Shown here: piece after piece, positions 54,550-64,000 of the stretch
Numbering within the stretch: position 1 is the stretch's first letter
Layout: each line of letters starts with the position of its first letter
NCBI GenBank assembly: GCA_004764695.1
Contig: SMSO01000014.1
Span: forward strand, 2,121,148 to 2,185,147
Direction of reading: 5' to 3'
From: Schizochytrium sp. TIO01
Taxonomy: Eukaryota > Sar > Bigyra > Thraustochytrida > Thraustochytriidae
DNA: 64,000 nucleotides
Notes under the pieces: generated by a model
What the model was told of the DNA's origin: nothing
Databases searched by the model: none
Seen by the model: the letters and a program-made list of their open reading frames with translations, nothing else
Position numbers and translations under genes: made by a program

Positions 54550-57500
54550 AAGACACAAACAAAGCTCTCCAAGCACATAGAACTCCTGTGCGTCACGAAG
54601 AGCTCGGGCAAGTCGCGGCGCTTCCACAGAGGCACGGTGGATTCCAAAGAAGACCTAAGACCTCCAAAGACTCTCTCAGCTTGTTGTATACAGCAGAGAG
54701 CTCTGATCAAAAGCTTAGTAGAAGCATGGAGGCCCTTGCCCTCTTGTAGCAGCTCCCGGAGACGGACCGGTCCGTGCAGATTCAAAGCGACCTTGAAGGA
54801 AACGTGTGAAGAAGAGGCGGGCGGGCGCCGCGCGGCTGTCTTAGCGAGATCGGGGGGCGAGAGAGAGCGCTTGGCTTCGTGCTGTTGTGGCGGTGCTGCT
54901 GCGATAGACGACGGAGGTGCCTCCGTGCTGGAGAAGACGATCGCTGATGTGGTTGATGCATCAGACTGCTTCGCTCGATCGTTCGAGAGAAAGCTAGCTA
55001 GCTAGCTACAGCTATTTAGCTTGCGACGGTCGGTGAAAGATGGTCGAAAGCACCCTCGTGGTCGGCCGAGCGCTGGGCGGCTTTCGATTCGTACTCCACG
55101 CATCGCATGGAGGGAGCGAGCTCGAGGAGCTCGAATTGTGTACCTGCGTAGTTCTCTTTGTTTGGTGGTGAAATAGATATATTATTTTTTCATTATTTAT
55201 ATAGATAACCCAACCAGTTCAATTTCGAGGGTTTGCGAGAACGAAGAAAGAACTAGGCGACCTGGTAGCGCTAATATAGCGACTAATAAGACCCGCTGGG
55301 TCGACTTTGAGGTTGTTTCCTTTGGTTGCCTTTCATTGTGAGGGCTGCTCAGATTGATGCAGTGAAAGAGTCATCGATTCGGTAATGAACTCGTCGAGGG
55401 GCGAGAAATGGTCCGTGGAATGAGGACAATTGAGGTCAGAGTGAGTAAATAATAAAAATAAGTGCATTTTTGAAGCAATGAGAGACGAAAACGAAGAAGA
55501 GAAAGAAGAAGAAGAAGAAAAAGAAAAAGAAAAAGAAAAGAAAAAGAAAAAGATGAGCAAGCGCTTTCTGCTCAATTCTGCTCTGATGCTTCTTCAGGTT
55601 GCATGAACTCAATGCGCTCTTCGATTGGCGGCGGGGGGCGCCGCGATCAGGCTGCCGTAATGAGCTCAAGGTGAACGAGAGGCACGCGGTGCGGATTGTA
55701 AGAAGGCGCGCCTAGTGCCAACGGAGTGGACGGTTTACGAGACTGGCCAGGGCCAAGAGCAAGCCTGGAGAGCGAGCGGTCTCTTTCATAGGAGGTTGAT
55801 TCCCAATGCTTTGTGTGCTGCTGTAATTCGGTTAGTTACTCAATCCGGAATAGGAGGTCTTACGGTTTGGGCTAGTAAGAGGCGCTGGTGGGATATATTC
55901 TTTTTTTTCTTTTTTTTAAATAATGTTTTTTAATTTATTTTTTAATAGAATGTTAATTACTTTTTGTTAATGATTTAATATTTTAGTATATTTTTTTTTA
56001 AATAAAGAAATATTACCTCAATCAGGGAGTGCTATTCTTCTTCAAAAACGTTTTAAAATTATTTTCTATTTTAAAATAGATTTTGCTTTGAAGGGGAAAT
56101 GATTAAGGTAGATGTGAAAAATAAAATTAATTTATATATGGTATTTTCAAAGCTCAAGAAGTTATTACATATAAAAACAGAAAGTAGACAGATACAGGGC
56201 TCCTTTTGTTGAAAGATGATCTATTAGAGCGCTTCACAACATATGGTGACCTCTAGATTGTGACAGAAAAAGGCAGTAGGTCCTCTTATTCTTATTCTTT
56301 TTCTTTTTCTGAACTAAATCAATGAAAGATGGCTGCTCGTTTGCTGGTGTGCTCGTTTGCTCAATGTTCTTTGCGTTCATAGTTGTTAGCGCGACAAGCT
56401 TCGTGCCGTGCTTGAGATTGAACTGGCTGAGATCCGCATTAGGTGCTGTGTTAGGGCTTCGGTTCATAGAAGTGACAATCGTTGCACTTACTGGTTCCTT
56501 TTTATTTTCCAGGGTACAGAGGCCCTCCTCTCCAAGGAAAGAAATGCGCAAATCAAAAGACGTGAGTAGATTAAGAAGACTCCGCAGCAAACGTACAAAT
56601 CAATAAAAGCGAAAAGCGTGGCGACAGTGTTTGGAAAGGTATATAAGCACTTAGCTCTGCGCATTTACGTACATACTTACTTACATACATACAATAACTC
56701 ACTCCTCTCCAAGATCCTTGTTTTAGGACCCTGTTCGAGATTTAGATTCCGCGATGATCGAAAGCGGTAATGTAATATATAGTGGTAATATGATTGGCAG
56801 ATAGACGAGGCAGCAAGCTCAGAGAAGGGCCGCAAAGATGAATGTTTGCTTGCTTGGGGATCTGGGATCTCCTGAAATGATGAGGGACCCGCGCGAGCGA
56901 CGTCCTAACTGAAGCAGAACTAGCTTTGCAACGAACTGCGATGCATGATGGTCGTGCAAATGCCGCTACCAGTGCTCACGAAGTAGCGACAAAATGCGCC
57001 TGACTGTACGTTTTTGAGTCCTACCGTGAAAGTAGTCCAACAGGCACAGTCCATGAAGTAGAAGTTGGACGTCCTGTGCGAACAAACAGGTCAAACAGTC
57101 AAACGAACGGAGCAACGGTTCATAAACCCTCGCGAAGTAACGCATTATATCATCTCACGTCGTGCCATCTCATGTCTACGGCATGGGCATTCGTGCTGCA
57201 GTGCAGAGCAGTTCTTCTTCGCTACAGCAGAGCAGGCAGCTAGTTCTTGGGCGGCAAGAAAGAATCGGAGGGCTGTTTTCTTCGTCTCGATGAAAGCCCA
57301 AGGGACCTAGATTGTCAAAGAAGCTCAAGCTGAAAGCAGCTCAAGCTCGAGCAAGCAAGCGAGCGAGTTAAGCTCGTGGCATGAGAGTAGTAGAGGAGCG
57401 GCTGGTTCCGACTATGAATGCTGGAACCTGGCAGAAAAGCCTCCACGCTTTTGCACTGGAGGTGGCGTTATTCATAAAGCGTGGACTCGGAAAGAGCAAG

Positions 57501-58119
57501 CAAGGGCAGCGCAGTTCAACCCAGAGCGGCGCAGGTCGGTCTGTCTGGTACATCGGGTCACTCGAAGGTGAGACATTGCTGCTTGGGACGACGACCTCGC
57601 TTGCGTTGGAGATGGAGAATCAAATTAGATTAAGTCTAAGCGCATGGCCGCTGGGACCCGGAGACCAAAGGCGGAGATCGCTGGAAAAGGGACATCGCAG
57701 CAGAGGAGTTAAGTTTCAAGTCCTAACCAGAATCCAGAATCCCCACACCACAAAAGCGACATGCACGATTGGATGATCCAGCATTGCTGTGTTGCTGTAT
57801 TGCATACTCATAGTGATATTGGGCTTTGAAGGATGGGCCGAGTCTTGCGGACTCTCTCTGGCGATGAATGCACGTCCGTCTGATTTGCGCAGAAGACTGT
57901 AATGCTGTATAAAGGCTCGTTGGACTGATGGAGTGAGTGCAGGGCAAAGGAGCAAAATCTACAGGCGGAGAAGAAAGACAGTTAGTTGCAAAGCTATAGC
58001 GAAGCAAGTGTTTCAGGAGTCTTATCCGTCTTTTCTTGCAGAAATGGGAAATGTGCAACGAAGTCCCTCACTCTGCAAAGAAAGGAGCAAACCTTAGCAT
58101 TGAGGCGGTGGCTTTGTAG

Positions 58120-58333
58120 GGGGACATTGGAACCCATGTGTTTCGGTCTCGCTTTGTTTGATACATCGCCTGAGTTCTTGGAAAACGAGCGCAACATAGC
58201 CAGCCACCCCCTGATGAGTGTTCACAAAATGTGCTCTCTAGACAGGGCTTTCAAACGTTTTCGCTTTGAATTAAATAAGACTTTCCAGACCGTAAAGTTT
58301 GAGGTTTCTACGATACCTCGCGATCCTTCTTGA
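58120..58333 (+). pseudogene. fragment resembling the C2 region of a DOCK-family protein
   Basis: The frame reads LEPMCFGLALFDTSPEF, then after an insert AFKRFRFELNKTFQT, ending at a stop at 58333. DOCK (CDM/zizimin) proteins have EP-x-F-x-x-L-A-L-[YF]-D followed by a K-I-S-E-x-F-x-F-x-L-N segment, which this partly mirrors; the ISE part is missing. Splice-acceptor-like sites occur upstream (TTTTCTTGCAG ending at 58041; TTTGTAG ending at 58119). In a second frame, the stretch KWEMCNEVPHSAKKGANLSIEAVAL precedes it, suggesting a frameshifted relic. It lies just left of the SmG promoter. The evidence is thin. Confidence 0.2.
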
Positions 58334-58565
58334 TATAGTTATCGAAAGAAATGTATCCTGGCTCTTCTTATGGCCTTATTTATAAATCATATTCGGAACT
58401 AGCCACTATCATCGGGTAATCCTAACATCGGGGAAATATAGTTGATATAACTAAAGTGCTTCGGGACATTATGTGAGCATCTATTTCGCCGAACCCATTG
58501 GCGAAGCGCGAGTGGAGAGATGGGAGGAAAACTTGATCAACGCTGCCTTTGTGAAGATAGGCACC

Positions 58566-59085
58566 ATGGCGAGCAAGCATAGCGGCCCCGACCTCAAGAA
58601 GTAAGTTGCTAATCTACCCCTTCTCACTTGATTCCTCTGCTTATTTCTCAACAGACCCTCTCGCCATCACCACCAACCCGAGATGGACCAACCTTCAGAG
58701 CCGAGAGCTTTCGCCTCCAACGCTAACACGTGTTTGCGTGGAGGCAAAGCAGCCTGTAAGCAAGCAAGCAAGATCTTCTGGCGTGCGCACCCTCCCGATC
58801 AGCTTCAAGATTGACGCACCTTGTAAACTCGCTTTGCTGTTCGATTGACTAACAACATGTCTTGCCATTTTCTATAAATACAGATGCATGGAAAAGCGCC
58901 TCAGCGTGCGCTTGAATGCAAACCGCACTGTACGTGGTGTTTTGCGGGGATACGACCCGTTTATGAATCTCGTCCTCGATGATACTGAGGAGGTCGTTAG
59001 TGAGACTGAGGTGAATGATCTCGGCATGGTTGTGATTCGTGGCAGTAGTGTTGTTGAGATCGAAACTTTAGATCCAATTTTGTAG
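58566..59085 (+). CDS. SNRPG: spliceosomal Sm protein G, one intron
   Basis: Two exons: 58566-58600 and 58884-59085, with a 283-nt intron (GTAAGT...ATACAG) in phase 2. The joined protein is 78 aa, the family's usual size. The first exon encodes MASKHSGPDLKK and the second starts CMEKRLSVRLNANRTVRG. Sm1 motif: VRGVLRGYDPFMNLVLDD; Sm2 motif: GMVVIRGSSVVEIE, closely matching SmG. SmG is one of seven Sm proteins forming the ring around the U-rich site of U1, U2, U4 and U5 snRNAs. The first exon is indispensable because the second has no upstream ATG except Met2 of its own reading. This is the only gene in the window whose intron is clear. Confidence 0.95.
58601..58883 (+). other. intron of the SmG gene
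   Basis: Donor GTAAGT and acceptor AAATACAG; the phase-2 junction recreates a Lys codon (AA|A), restoring the conserved LKK-x-M-[ED]-K SmG sequence. Confidence 0.93.
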
Positions 59086-59764
59086 ACCTACTTCCACCAT
59101 CTCTGATCAAGCAGGACTATTCGTTCGTCCATGTCAAACCTGACGCAACTCTGCAGGTATCGAAGCCTACGTATACACATTCAAAAGGTGTTTGTATAAA
59201 CACATTTTCATCTTCAGCTAGAATCAACTTCAAAGCTACTACCCAAAATGAATCGACCTGCTATCCCATTTATTCTTACACACTATGGATTCTAAAAACC
59301 ACCATATTCTGACAAAATCTTCTGACCCATCATATCATTCGATTTCTTAGTTTTTGTTAATACAACCCCATTTAGTATCAATTAAGCCTCCGTGTTTAGT
59401 AATGCTAGTTTTGTAAAGAGCTTAAGTCTTGCTGTCAGGGAGAAATTTGTTTGTCATGAAACAAAAAAAATCAGAATCCATGTTTAGAAATAAAATAAAA
59501 TGAAATCAGGTCTCAATTATTTGATCAATACCATGATAAACAACTCTTAAGATTCGCTCTCAAGGCTACTCATGTAGCAAGATCCGATTTAACATGCTAA
59601 AGGATGTCTGGATAACAGTGATATGTCAATCTTTGTTTGGTGATTGATGCACTTGTGAAACAGCGTCTCCGCCAATCGCCAAGCATGAAGCGACAGTTCG
59701 TTGCTTCTCTTGTGCAACTCTTCACTAGTCTTAAACCACTTGAAATTCAAAGCTTCTGCTAATA
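59086..59764. other. convergent intergenic region
   Basis: AT-rich 3'-flank of SmG and of the minus-strand SAM-like gene. Nothing else is recognised. Confidence 0.5.
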
Positions 59765-60685
59765 CTAGCGGTTTGCCTTGCTTGCTTTAATCAGGCGAGT
59801 AATGTGATCAAGCTCAGCAGCTGTCAGGTTGCGTCCATTATCATCGTCTTCAAAATCTGTTCGACCGCCTCTATACTCACTTCGTGGACGAGCCTGAGAT
59901 ACAGATGAGCGAGAACGGAGGAGCTGTGGTGAGGAAGCTGACATGCTAAAGTCCGCAAGAGATTTTCGTGCTCGTACCTCCTCTCGTAAACTCTCCACAC
60001 GCTCACTTGACCGATAGTATACGTATGATTTTCGGTTCCGATTTCGGTCTGGGGTTTCTTTTGAGGCAGACCAGAATCGATCTGTCTCGAGTTTAAGTTG
60101 GCAGGTCTCAGAGACGCGGATCCCTGCCAGAACCAGATCTTTTACTAGGGTTTCGGGCGCACTCATGACACACTCTACGTCCTCCTGTGTCTCCAGTGCT
60201 GCAAGATGTTCACCGTAGTCTGTGGCTTGCTGATATGATATACCAGAGCGCAAGAGCAAAGGTACAACTGTGTAATCAATATAATCAGTATCTGGTTTAG
60301 ATACTTTTTGACGGATCTGACGACTTCCCACTTGACTAACCCGAGACGGGGCTAGAGAAGTAGAAGCTCTTGAACTGCTCACAGATTCATCCGGGGGCGA
60401 AAAAAAGCTTTTACGCGAGCTGTAGACTGACGGCCTTACGATTTCTGAACGAGTACGCTCTATTGTGGGACGGTACGTACCGACATCATGCGACGCTTCG
60501 GGTCGCCGGCGCATCCACGAAGTATCAGTAACCACATCTGAAACTGTGCGACCAATCCCGTCACACTCATAAGGAGGAAAGTCGGGAGGTGGAGGAGGAG
60601 GAATTGAAAAATGACGAAGAGACAACCGTTTTGACCAGCGCTTAACTTTGCCACCTCGGTCACCTTTGCTCGAGCTCGCGCCCAT
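59765..60685 (-). CDS. predicted myristoylated protein with SAM-like helical segment
   Basis: 306 aa. It starts MGASSSKGDRGG, a strong N-myristoylation signal followed by a polybasic stretch (KVKRWSKRLSLRH) that would strengthen membrane binding. A proline run (IPPPPPPDFPP, about 28-38) follows, then a Ser/Arg-rich presumably disordered region. A compact helical region at about 138-202 (YTVVPLLLRSGISYQQATDYGEHL, then LVKDLVLAGIRVSETCQLKL) has the look of a sterile alpha motif: two hydrophobic helices, a linker and the L-x-x-x-G-I-x-x turn. The C-terminal third is Ser/Arg-rich with YRSSERVES and an acidic patch before a final helix (LTAAELDHITRLIKASK). Function unknown; a membrane-tethered adaptor is inferred. 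Confidence 0.7.
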   Translation of the reverse strand: MGASSSKGDRGGKVKRWSKRLSLRHFSIPPPPPPDFPPYECDGIGRTVSDVVTDTSWMRRRPEASHDVGTYRPTIERTRSEIVRPSVYSSRKSFFSPPDESVSSSRASTSLAPSRVSQVGSRQIRQKVSKPDTDYIDYTVVPLLLRSGISYQQATDYGEHLAALETQEDVECVMSAPETLVKDLVLAGIRVSETCQLKLETDRFWSASKETPDRNRNRKSYVYYRSSERVESLREEVRARKSLADFSMSASSPQLLRSRSSVSQARPRSEYRGGRTDFEDDDNGRNLTAAELDHITRLIKASKANR

Positions 60686-62096
60686 TTTGTATACAAGTTA
60701 AGTGGCCTTTGCAAGCTGACAGCGATATTCCTGGGCTTGTTCAATTGTATGGAATCAAAACTTTCTGCTTAGCCGATTTGGCTTGAAAATGATCTCGTTT
60801 ACAAGAAACTATTGCAATCCAGATTTGCTATTGTGAATCTACGCCCCAATGGGGACCTCGCAAATCCCTTGCCGTGAGCTGTTTGGGTCAGCAAAATGGG
60901 AAGGCGCTTTCTAAAGCAGCTCCCAGGCCTCTTTGGATTGATCAAATGCAGTTCAAGGGCATAGCCTAGATGCCCAGAGCACTACACTCAGAAACTCAGT
61001 GACAAGGGAACTTCTTCACACGGACATTAATGATGAGCGCACGCTAGTCAAGAGCTTTTCCGTGTAAGCTATCCACTGCCAACCGGCCCTGCGACAACCT
61101 TGAGCTCTACCTAAAAGCTGTTTGGTCGGAGGTTGCGCACGTGCACAATTGAGGCCGAAGAAAAATGCCCCAGAGTGAACTTGTTAGCACACATATAACG
61201 AGTGTTACTGGTATGAGTTATGGCTTGTGTAGAAGCGATTCAGAAGGGTGGATTACAGCATGCACTCAAGCTGAGCGAAAGTGCCACGCGTTACTAGGTC
61301 CTGCTACTAAGCAGGCACTGGCTACAGGAGGAACTCAGATAGTTCCAGGAGAATGTAGCAAGCCAGTCACTAGCAACAGCGATAATGAAACAGTGAGCGA
61401 GGCGAGAATTTGATTGCTGTAGTTATATTCTATTAGTAGTCAGTAAATGAAAACACACCATGTGATTGGGCTGGCACTTGCAGGTGTAACAGGGCACTGA
61501 CCACCAGGGAGTAATGATTGGATAATTGATTGAGTGGGAACAGCAGCGACACTTCATCAATTGGTTGAGATAATTAACCTGGTCCCCATGGTCCTTACTT
61601 CGAATATAATCAACCAATAAGGCCAAAGGATTCAACCAGACAACTCTCTTCGTCCGCAAGCATTACAATGCTTTTTGTAATATACAAGTACCGGCATCAT
61701 GCGAAGCTTGACACCCGCCGACACCACTCTTTTATCTAAAAATGGACATTACGATGGATCCCCAAGAAGCCCACCTGCTACTACACATTTTCCCTCCTCT
61801 ATGGTAGTAGCTGCCTAGGTACCACTACTTCAAAAGAGTGTGTGTAAATCATTCCTAAGGTGCACACCTGTGATTCTTTCCATGCTGATAGAAGTAACTG
61901 CAAGTCTTGCCCCTTCTTCATTTAACCTATTGTCCACAGAAGCAGCACCAAGTTTTCCTCTTTGGTTTTGAGAAAAAATTATTAAGGAGAAAAGGTGGCT
62001 GGCCAATGGTGAATGGTATTGCAAGAAAGCATAAGTTTGTTGCAGCAGAACAAGCAAGACAACAAAAGCTTTGGAACCCAAGAGATACTTCAAAGG
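60686..62096. other. divergent intergenic region
   Basis: Promoter region between the SAM-like gene and Dnmt2. An 82-codon plus-strand frame (61165-61413) has a start but no recognisable product. No repeat or RNA gene is seen. Confidence 0.45.
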
Positions 62097-63341
62097 ATGG
62101 CAACAGTCAGTGATAGTGCGGAGGTTGGAGAAAACCCTGGCGTAATCCAGGATGAAAGCTCCGGGCAAGAGGCCAAAGTGGAGGTGATGGAGTTCTTTGC
62201 TGGAATTGGCGGCATGCGGGTGGCTCTGCAAGCAGCTCTGCGCGACGGTACTCCGGAAAAGCCATCGAGACTCCATGTGACATCAATAGATTCTTCGCAT
62301 GTTGTTAGGGAAGTCTATCAACATAACTACCCTGATGAAACCGTTCGTGCAACCAATGTCGAGGGTATGCGTCTACAGGACCTTGACGGGAAGGCGCAAG
62401 TTTGGACCATGTCCCCTCCGTGTCAACCATTTACAACAACGCAAATGGCACAACAACTTGATCTGGATGACAAGCGAAACCGAGCATTTCTCCGCCTCAT
62501 GAACCTTCTTGAAGAAATGAAAGATCGCCCGAAATGCATCTTCTTTGAGAATGTACGAGGCTTCTTTGGATCGCAAACGCATCTGAAATGGACAGAGACG
62601 CTTGCACGATGTGGTTACGTATTCCAACAGTTCTTGCTCACCCCGATGCAATTCCGGATTCCAAACAATCGTATGCGCTTTTTCATGATTATATCCCAAG
62701 CAAGCATCATGCCCGAAGACGTCTTGGCCGGCTTCTCGCAGGACCCTCAACGCATTGAACGTCTTCTTCCCGAGTGCGAGTGCCAAGATATGAAGCAAGT
62801 TGTCATTAATGGCAATCTTTTAAACTGTTCCCAGCTTCAGCTTCGAGAAGACCAGTCTATTCACCTCCTACATGAAGAGCAGGAGGGGGGTCGGTCTGGG
62901 CCAGCTGGCGTAAATGATGTCGGTGCGTTTATTGAGAAAAACCTTTCATCTGAGAACTCAGAATCTCTGCTTATCCGTGACAATATTTTGCAAAAGAAAT
63001 GGGCTCGAGGTTTAGGCTACACAGGTGTAAAAGATCGCACAACCTTTTGTTTTACATCAGCATATGGAAACACTTACCATCGCGCATCTGGCTCGATTTT
63101 TCACATGGACTGTGAGCACAGAGGCGAACTTGGCGAACCGGAAGACGTCTGTGCTGCTTATTCGGGCAAAGTGCGTAGGTTTTCACCTCGAGAGATGCTC
63201 AACTTTTTCGGTTTTCCAGATTCTTACTCTTTTCCAGAGACGATGCCCAACTCTCAGCGTTTCAAGGTTGTTGGACAGTCTGTAAACGTAGTTGTAGTCC
63301 GTGCCCTGATGCACTCTTATTTGTGTCGTGTCCCTCTATAA
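62097..63341 (+). CDS. TRDMT1: Dnmt2/TRDMT1 tRNA (cytosine-38-C5) methyltransferase
   Basis: 414 aa from MATVSDS at 62097; the frame is open to an ATG at 62013, an alternative start. It has the C5-cytosine methyltransferase motifs in order: I FFAGIGG (33-39), IV PPCQPF with catalytic Cys109, VI ENVRGF (151-156), VIII QFRIPNNRMRFFMI (185-198, usually RxRxF-type), IX/X region RRFSPREMLNFFGFP, and GQSVNVVVV (393-401). The Dnmt2-specific CFT is at 318-320, followed by SAYG. Dnmt2 enzymes methylate C38 of tRNA-Asp and some other tRNAs, protecting them from cleavage; DNA activity is weak. Compared with human TRDMT1 it has a modest N-terminal extension and an insert before CFT. No other DNA methyltransferase is in the window. 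Confidence 0.93.
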   Translation: MATVSDSAEVGENPGVIQDESSGQEAKVEVMEFFAGIGGMRVALQAALRDGTPEKPSRLHVTSIDSSHVVREVYQHNYPDETVRATNVEGMRLQDLDGKAQVWTMSPPCQPFTTTQMAQQLDLDDKRNRAFLRLMNLLEEMKDRPKCIFFENVRGFFGSQTHLKWTETLARCGYVFQQFLLTPMQFRIPNNRMRFFMIISQASIMPEDVLAGFSQDPQRIERLLPECECQDMKQVVINGNLLNCSQLQLREDQSIHLLHEEQEGGRSGPAGVNDVGAFIEKNLSSENSESLLIRDNILQKKWARGLGYTGVKDRTTFCFTSAYGNTYHRASGSIFHMDCEHRGELGEPEDVCAAYSGKVRRFSPREMLNFFGFPDSYSFPETMPNSQRFKVVGQSVNVVVVRALMHSYLCRVPL

Positions 63342-63916
63342 TTTCTGGATTCTTTCATACTCTGTACCCTAGTCTATAAAGTTAGCTCACTGTTCTTCTC
63401 TCTTTTTAGAATTATACTTTTCTTTCTACTTTGACGCTAGTTCCGCACTTATTTTTCATAATGAATTCCATCTTTAATATATGGAAATTACGACCTATTC
63501 ATCTAAACTCTTGAACTTTGACATGCTTCTTATTTATCTTATTGTTATCCACCCCTAACTGTTGCCTCATCTTGAAGTTCACAGTCTATAACATTCGTAT
63601 TATCATCAACCTGGGTCTTGATTCCGCAGTACCATAATTCCTGTTCTTTAAATATATAACTGTTTTTCCTTCTTCCTCCTAATAGTTCTATTAGGTAGAT
63701 TAGTAAATTCTGCTTGACGGTTGCACACGAGCAACCTCACTTTGCAGAAGCCCAAAACAGCTAGCATACAACCAAAGCTGTTATCAGTGCCCCAAGGCAG
63801 CTCACGCGTGTGCTAGAGCGTGGGGTACCTTTGACTAGAGGAAACCGCTCTGACTTTGTGAAGAAGTGCTGCGCTGGCAGGGCCACAGATTGTGAGCTTT
63901 GATCTTGGGCAACATC
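63342..63916. other. tandem intergenic region
   Basis: Between Dnmt2 and the partial gene at the right edge, both on the plus strand. It is AT-rich near Dnmt2, and the last ~200 bp are less so. No repeat or RNA gene is seen. Confidence 0.45.
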
Positions 63917-64000
63917 ATGCCAAAACCTCGTGTGAAGAAAACTGCTGCAGGACCAGGGCGCAAGCGCAAAAATGGCGCCAAGGAGAATGAGGTTTTGATT
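63917..64000 (+). CDS. lysine-rich protein, 3' partial
   Basis: 28 codons from MPKPRVKKTAAGPGRK run off the window. The basic, Pro/Gly-containing N-terminus is typical of chromatin or nucleolar proteins such as HMG-box proteins, but no domain is reached. The ATG is the first in its frame after a stop-rich leader, so the start is likely though unproven. Confidence 0.5.
   Translation, partial: MPKPRVKKTAAGPGRKRKNGAKENEVLI

Noticed and set aside
57381-57776. 131-codon frame near the right edge of the gene-poor block
   Set aside because: No domain, mixed low-complexity composition and a competing minus-strand frame over the same bases.
61165-61413. 82-codon frame upstream of Dnmt2
   Set aside because: It has an ATG but no recognisable features, and it lies in a likely promoter region.

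Overview
This window reads as eukaryotic nuclear DNA from a unicellular protist. It encodes a TFIIH subunit, a syntaxin, a spliceosomal SmG protein, an SPX membrane protein, an ER J-protein, a Dnmt2 methyltransferase and a Rit1-type initiator-tRNA modifier. There are no operons or bacterial signals. Nearly all genes are single uninterrupted reading frames; the one clear intron is in SmG. A BART-domain (cilium/ARL2-associated) gene, RIT1, SPX and Dnmt2 together with sparse introns would fit a thraustochytrid-like stramenopile or an alga. That assignment is inference and was not tested.

Left gene-dense part (1-26 kb): a BART-domain gene cut by the window edge; a lipid-anchored protein with three cyclic-nucleotide-binding-like domains and an RGS domain (minus); a 4.5 kb gap; a DEDDh exonuclease (plus); a small protein with a possible mitochondrial presequence (minus); a methyltransferase-Rit1 fusion (plus) whose 3' coding end overlaps the TFIIH p44/SSL1 gene (minus) by 89 bp; an STK16/NAK-type kinase (minus); a syntaxin (plus); an SPX membrane protein (minus); and a DNAJC25-type J-protein (minus).

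Middle (26-58.5 kb): gene-poor. 27.6-34.4 kb holds a few small or uncertain reading frames, a fragment resembling a TnpB/Fanzor nuclease, a 104-bp tandem repeat and a 16-bp minisatellite. From about 34.4 to 58 kb no convincing intact gene is visible. The stretch is studded with tetranucleotide microsatellites, including three very long uninterrupted arrays: (AAAC)61, (TTTG)40 and (GAAA)63. Two faint coding-like fragments occur here, at 41.8-42.0 kb and 58.1-58.3 kb.

Right gene-dense part (58.5-64 kb): SmG with a 283-nt intron (plus); a lipid-anchored protein with a SAM-like helical segment (minus); Dnmt2 (plus); and the first 28 codons of a lysine-rich protein running off the end.

Functional themes: two tRNA-modifying enzymes (a Rit1 fusion and Dnmt2), membrane traffic (syntaxin, STK16-like kinase, BART protein), membrane-anchored signalling (CNBD-RGS and the MGASSSK protein), and core expression machinery (TFIIH, SmG). 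All calls come from reading sequence by eye; no database search, GC calculation or splice prediction was run.
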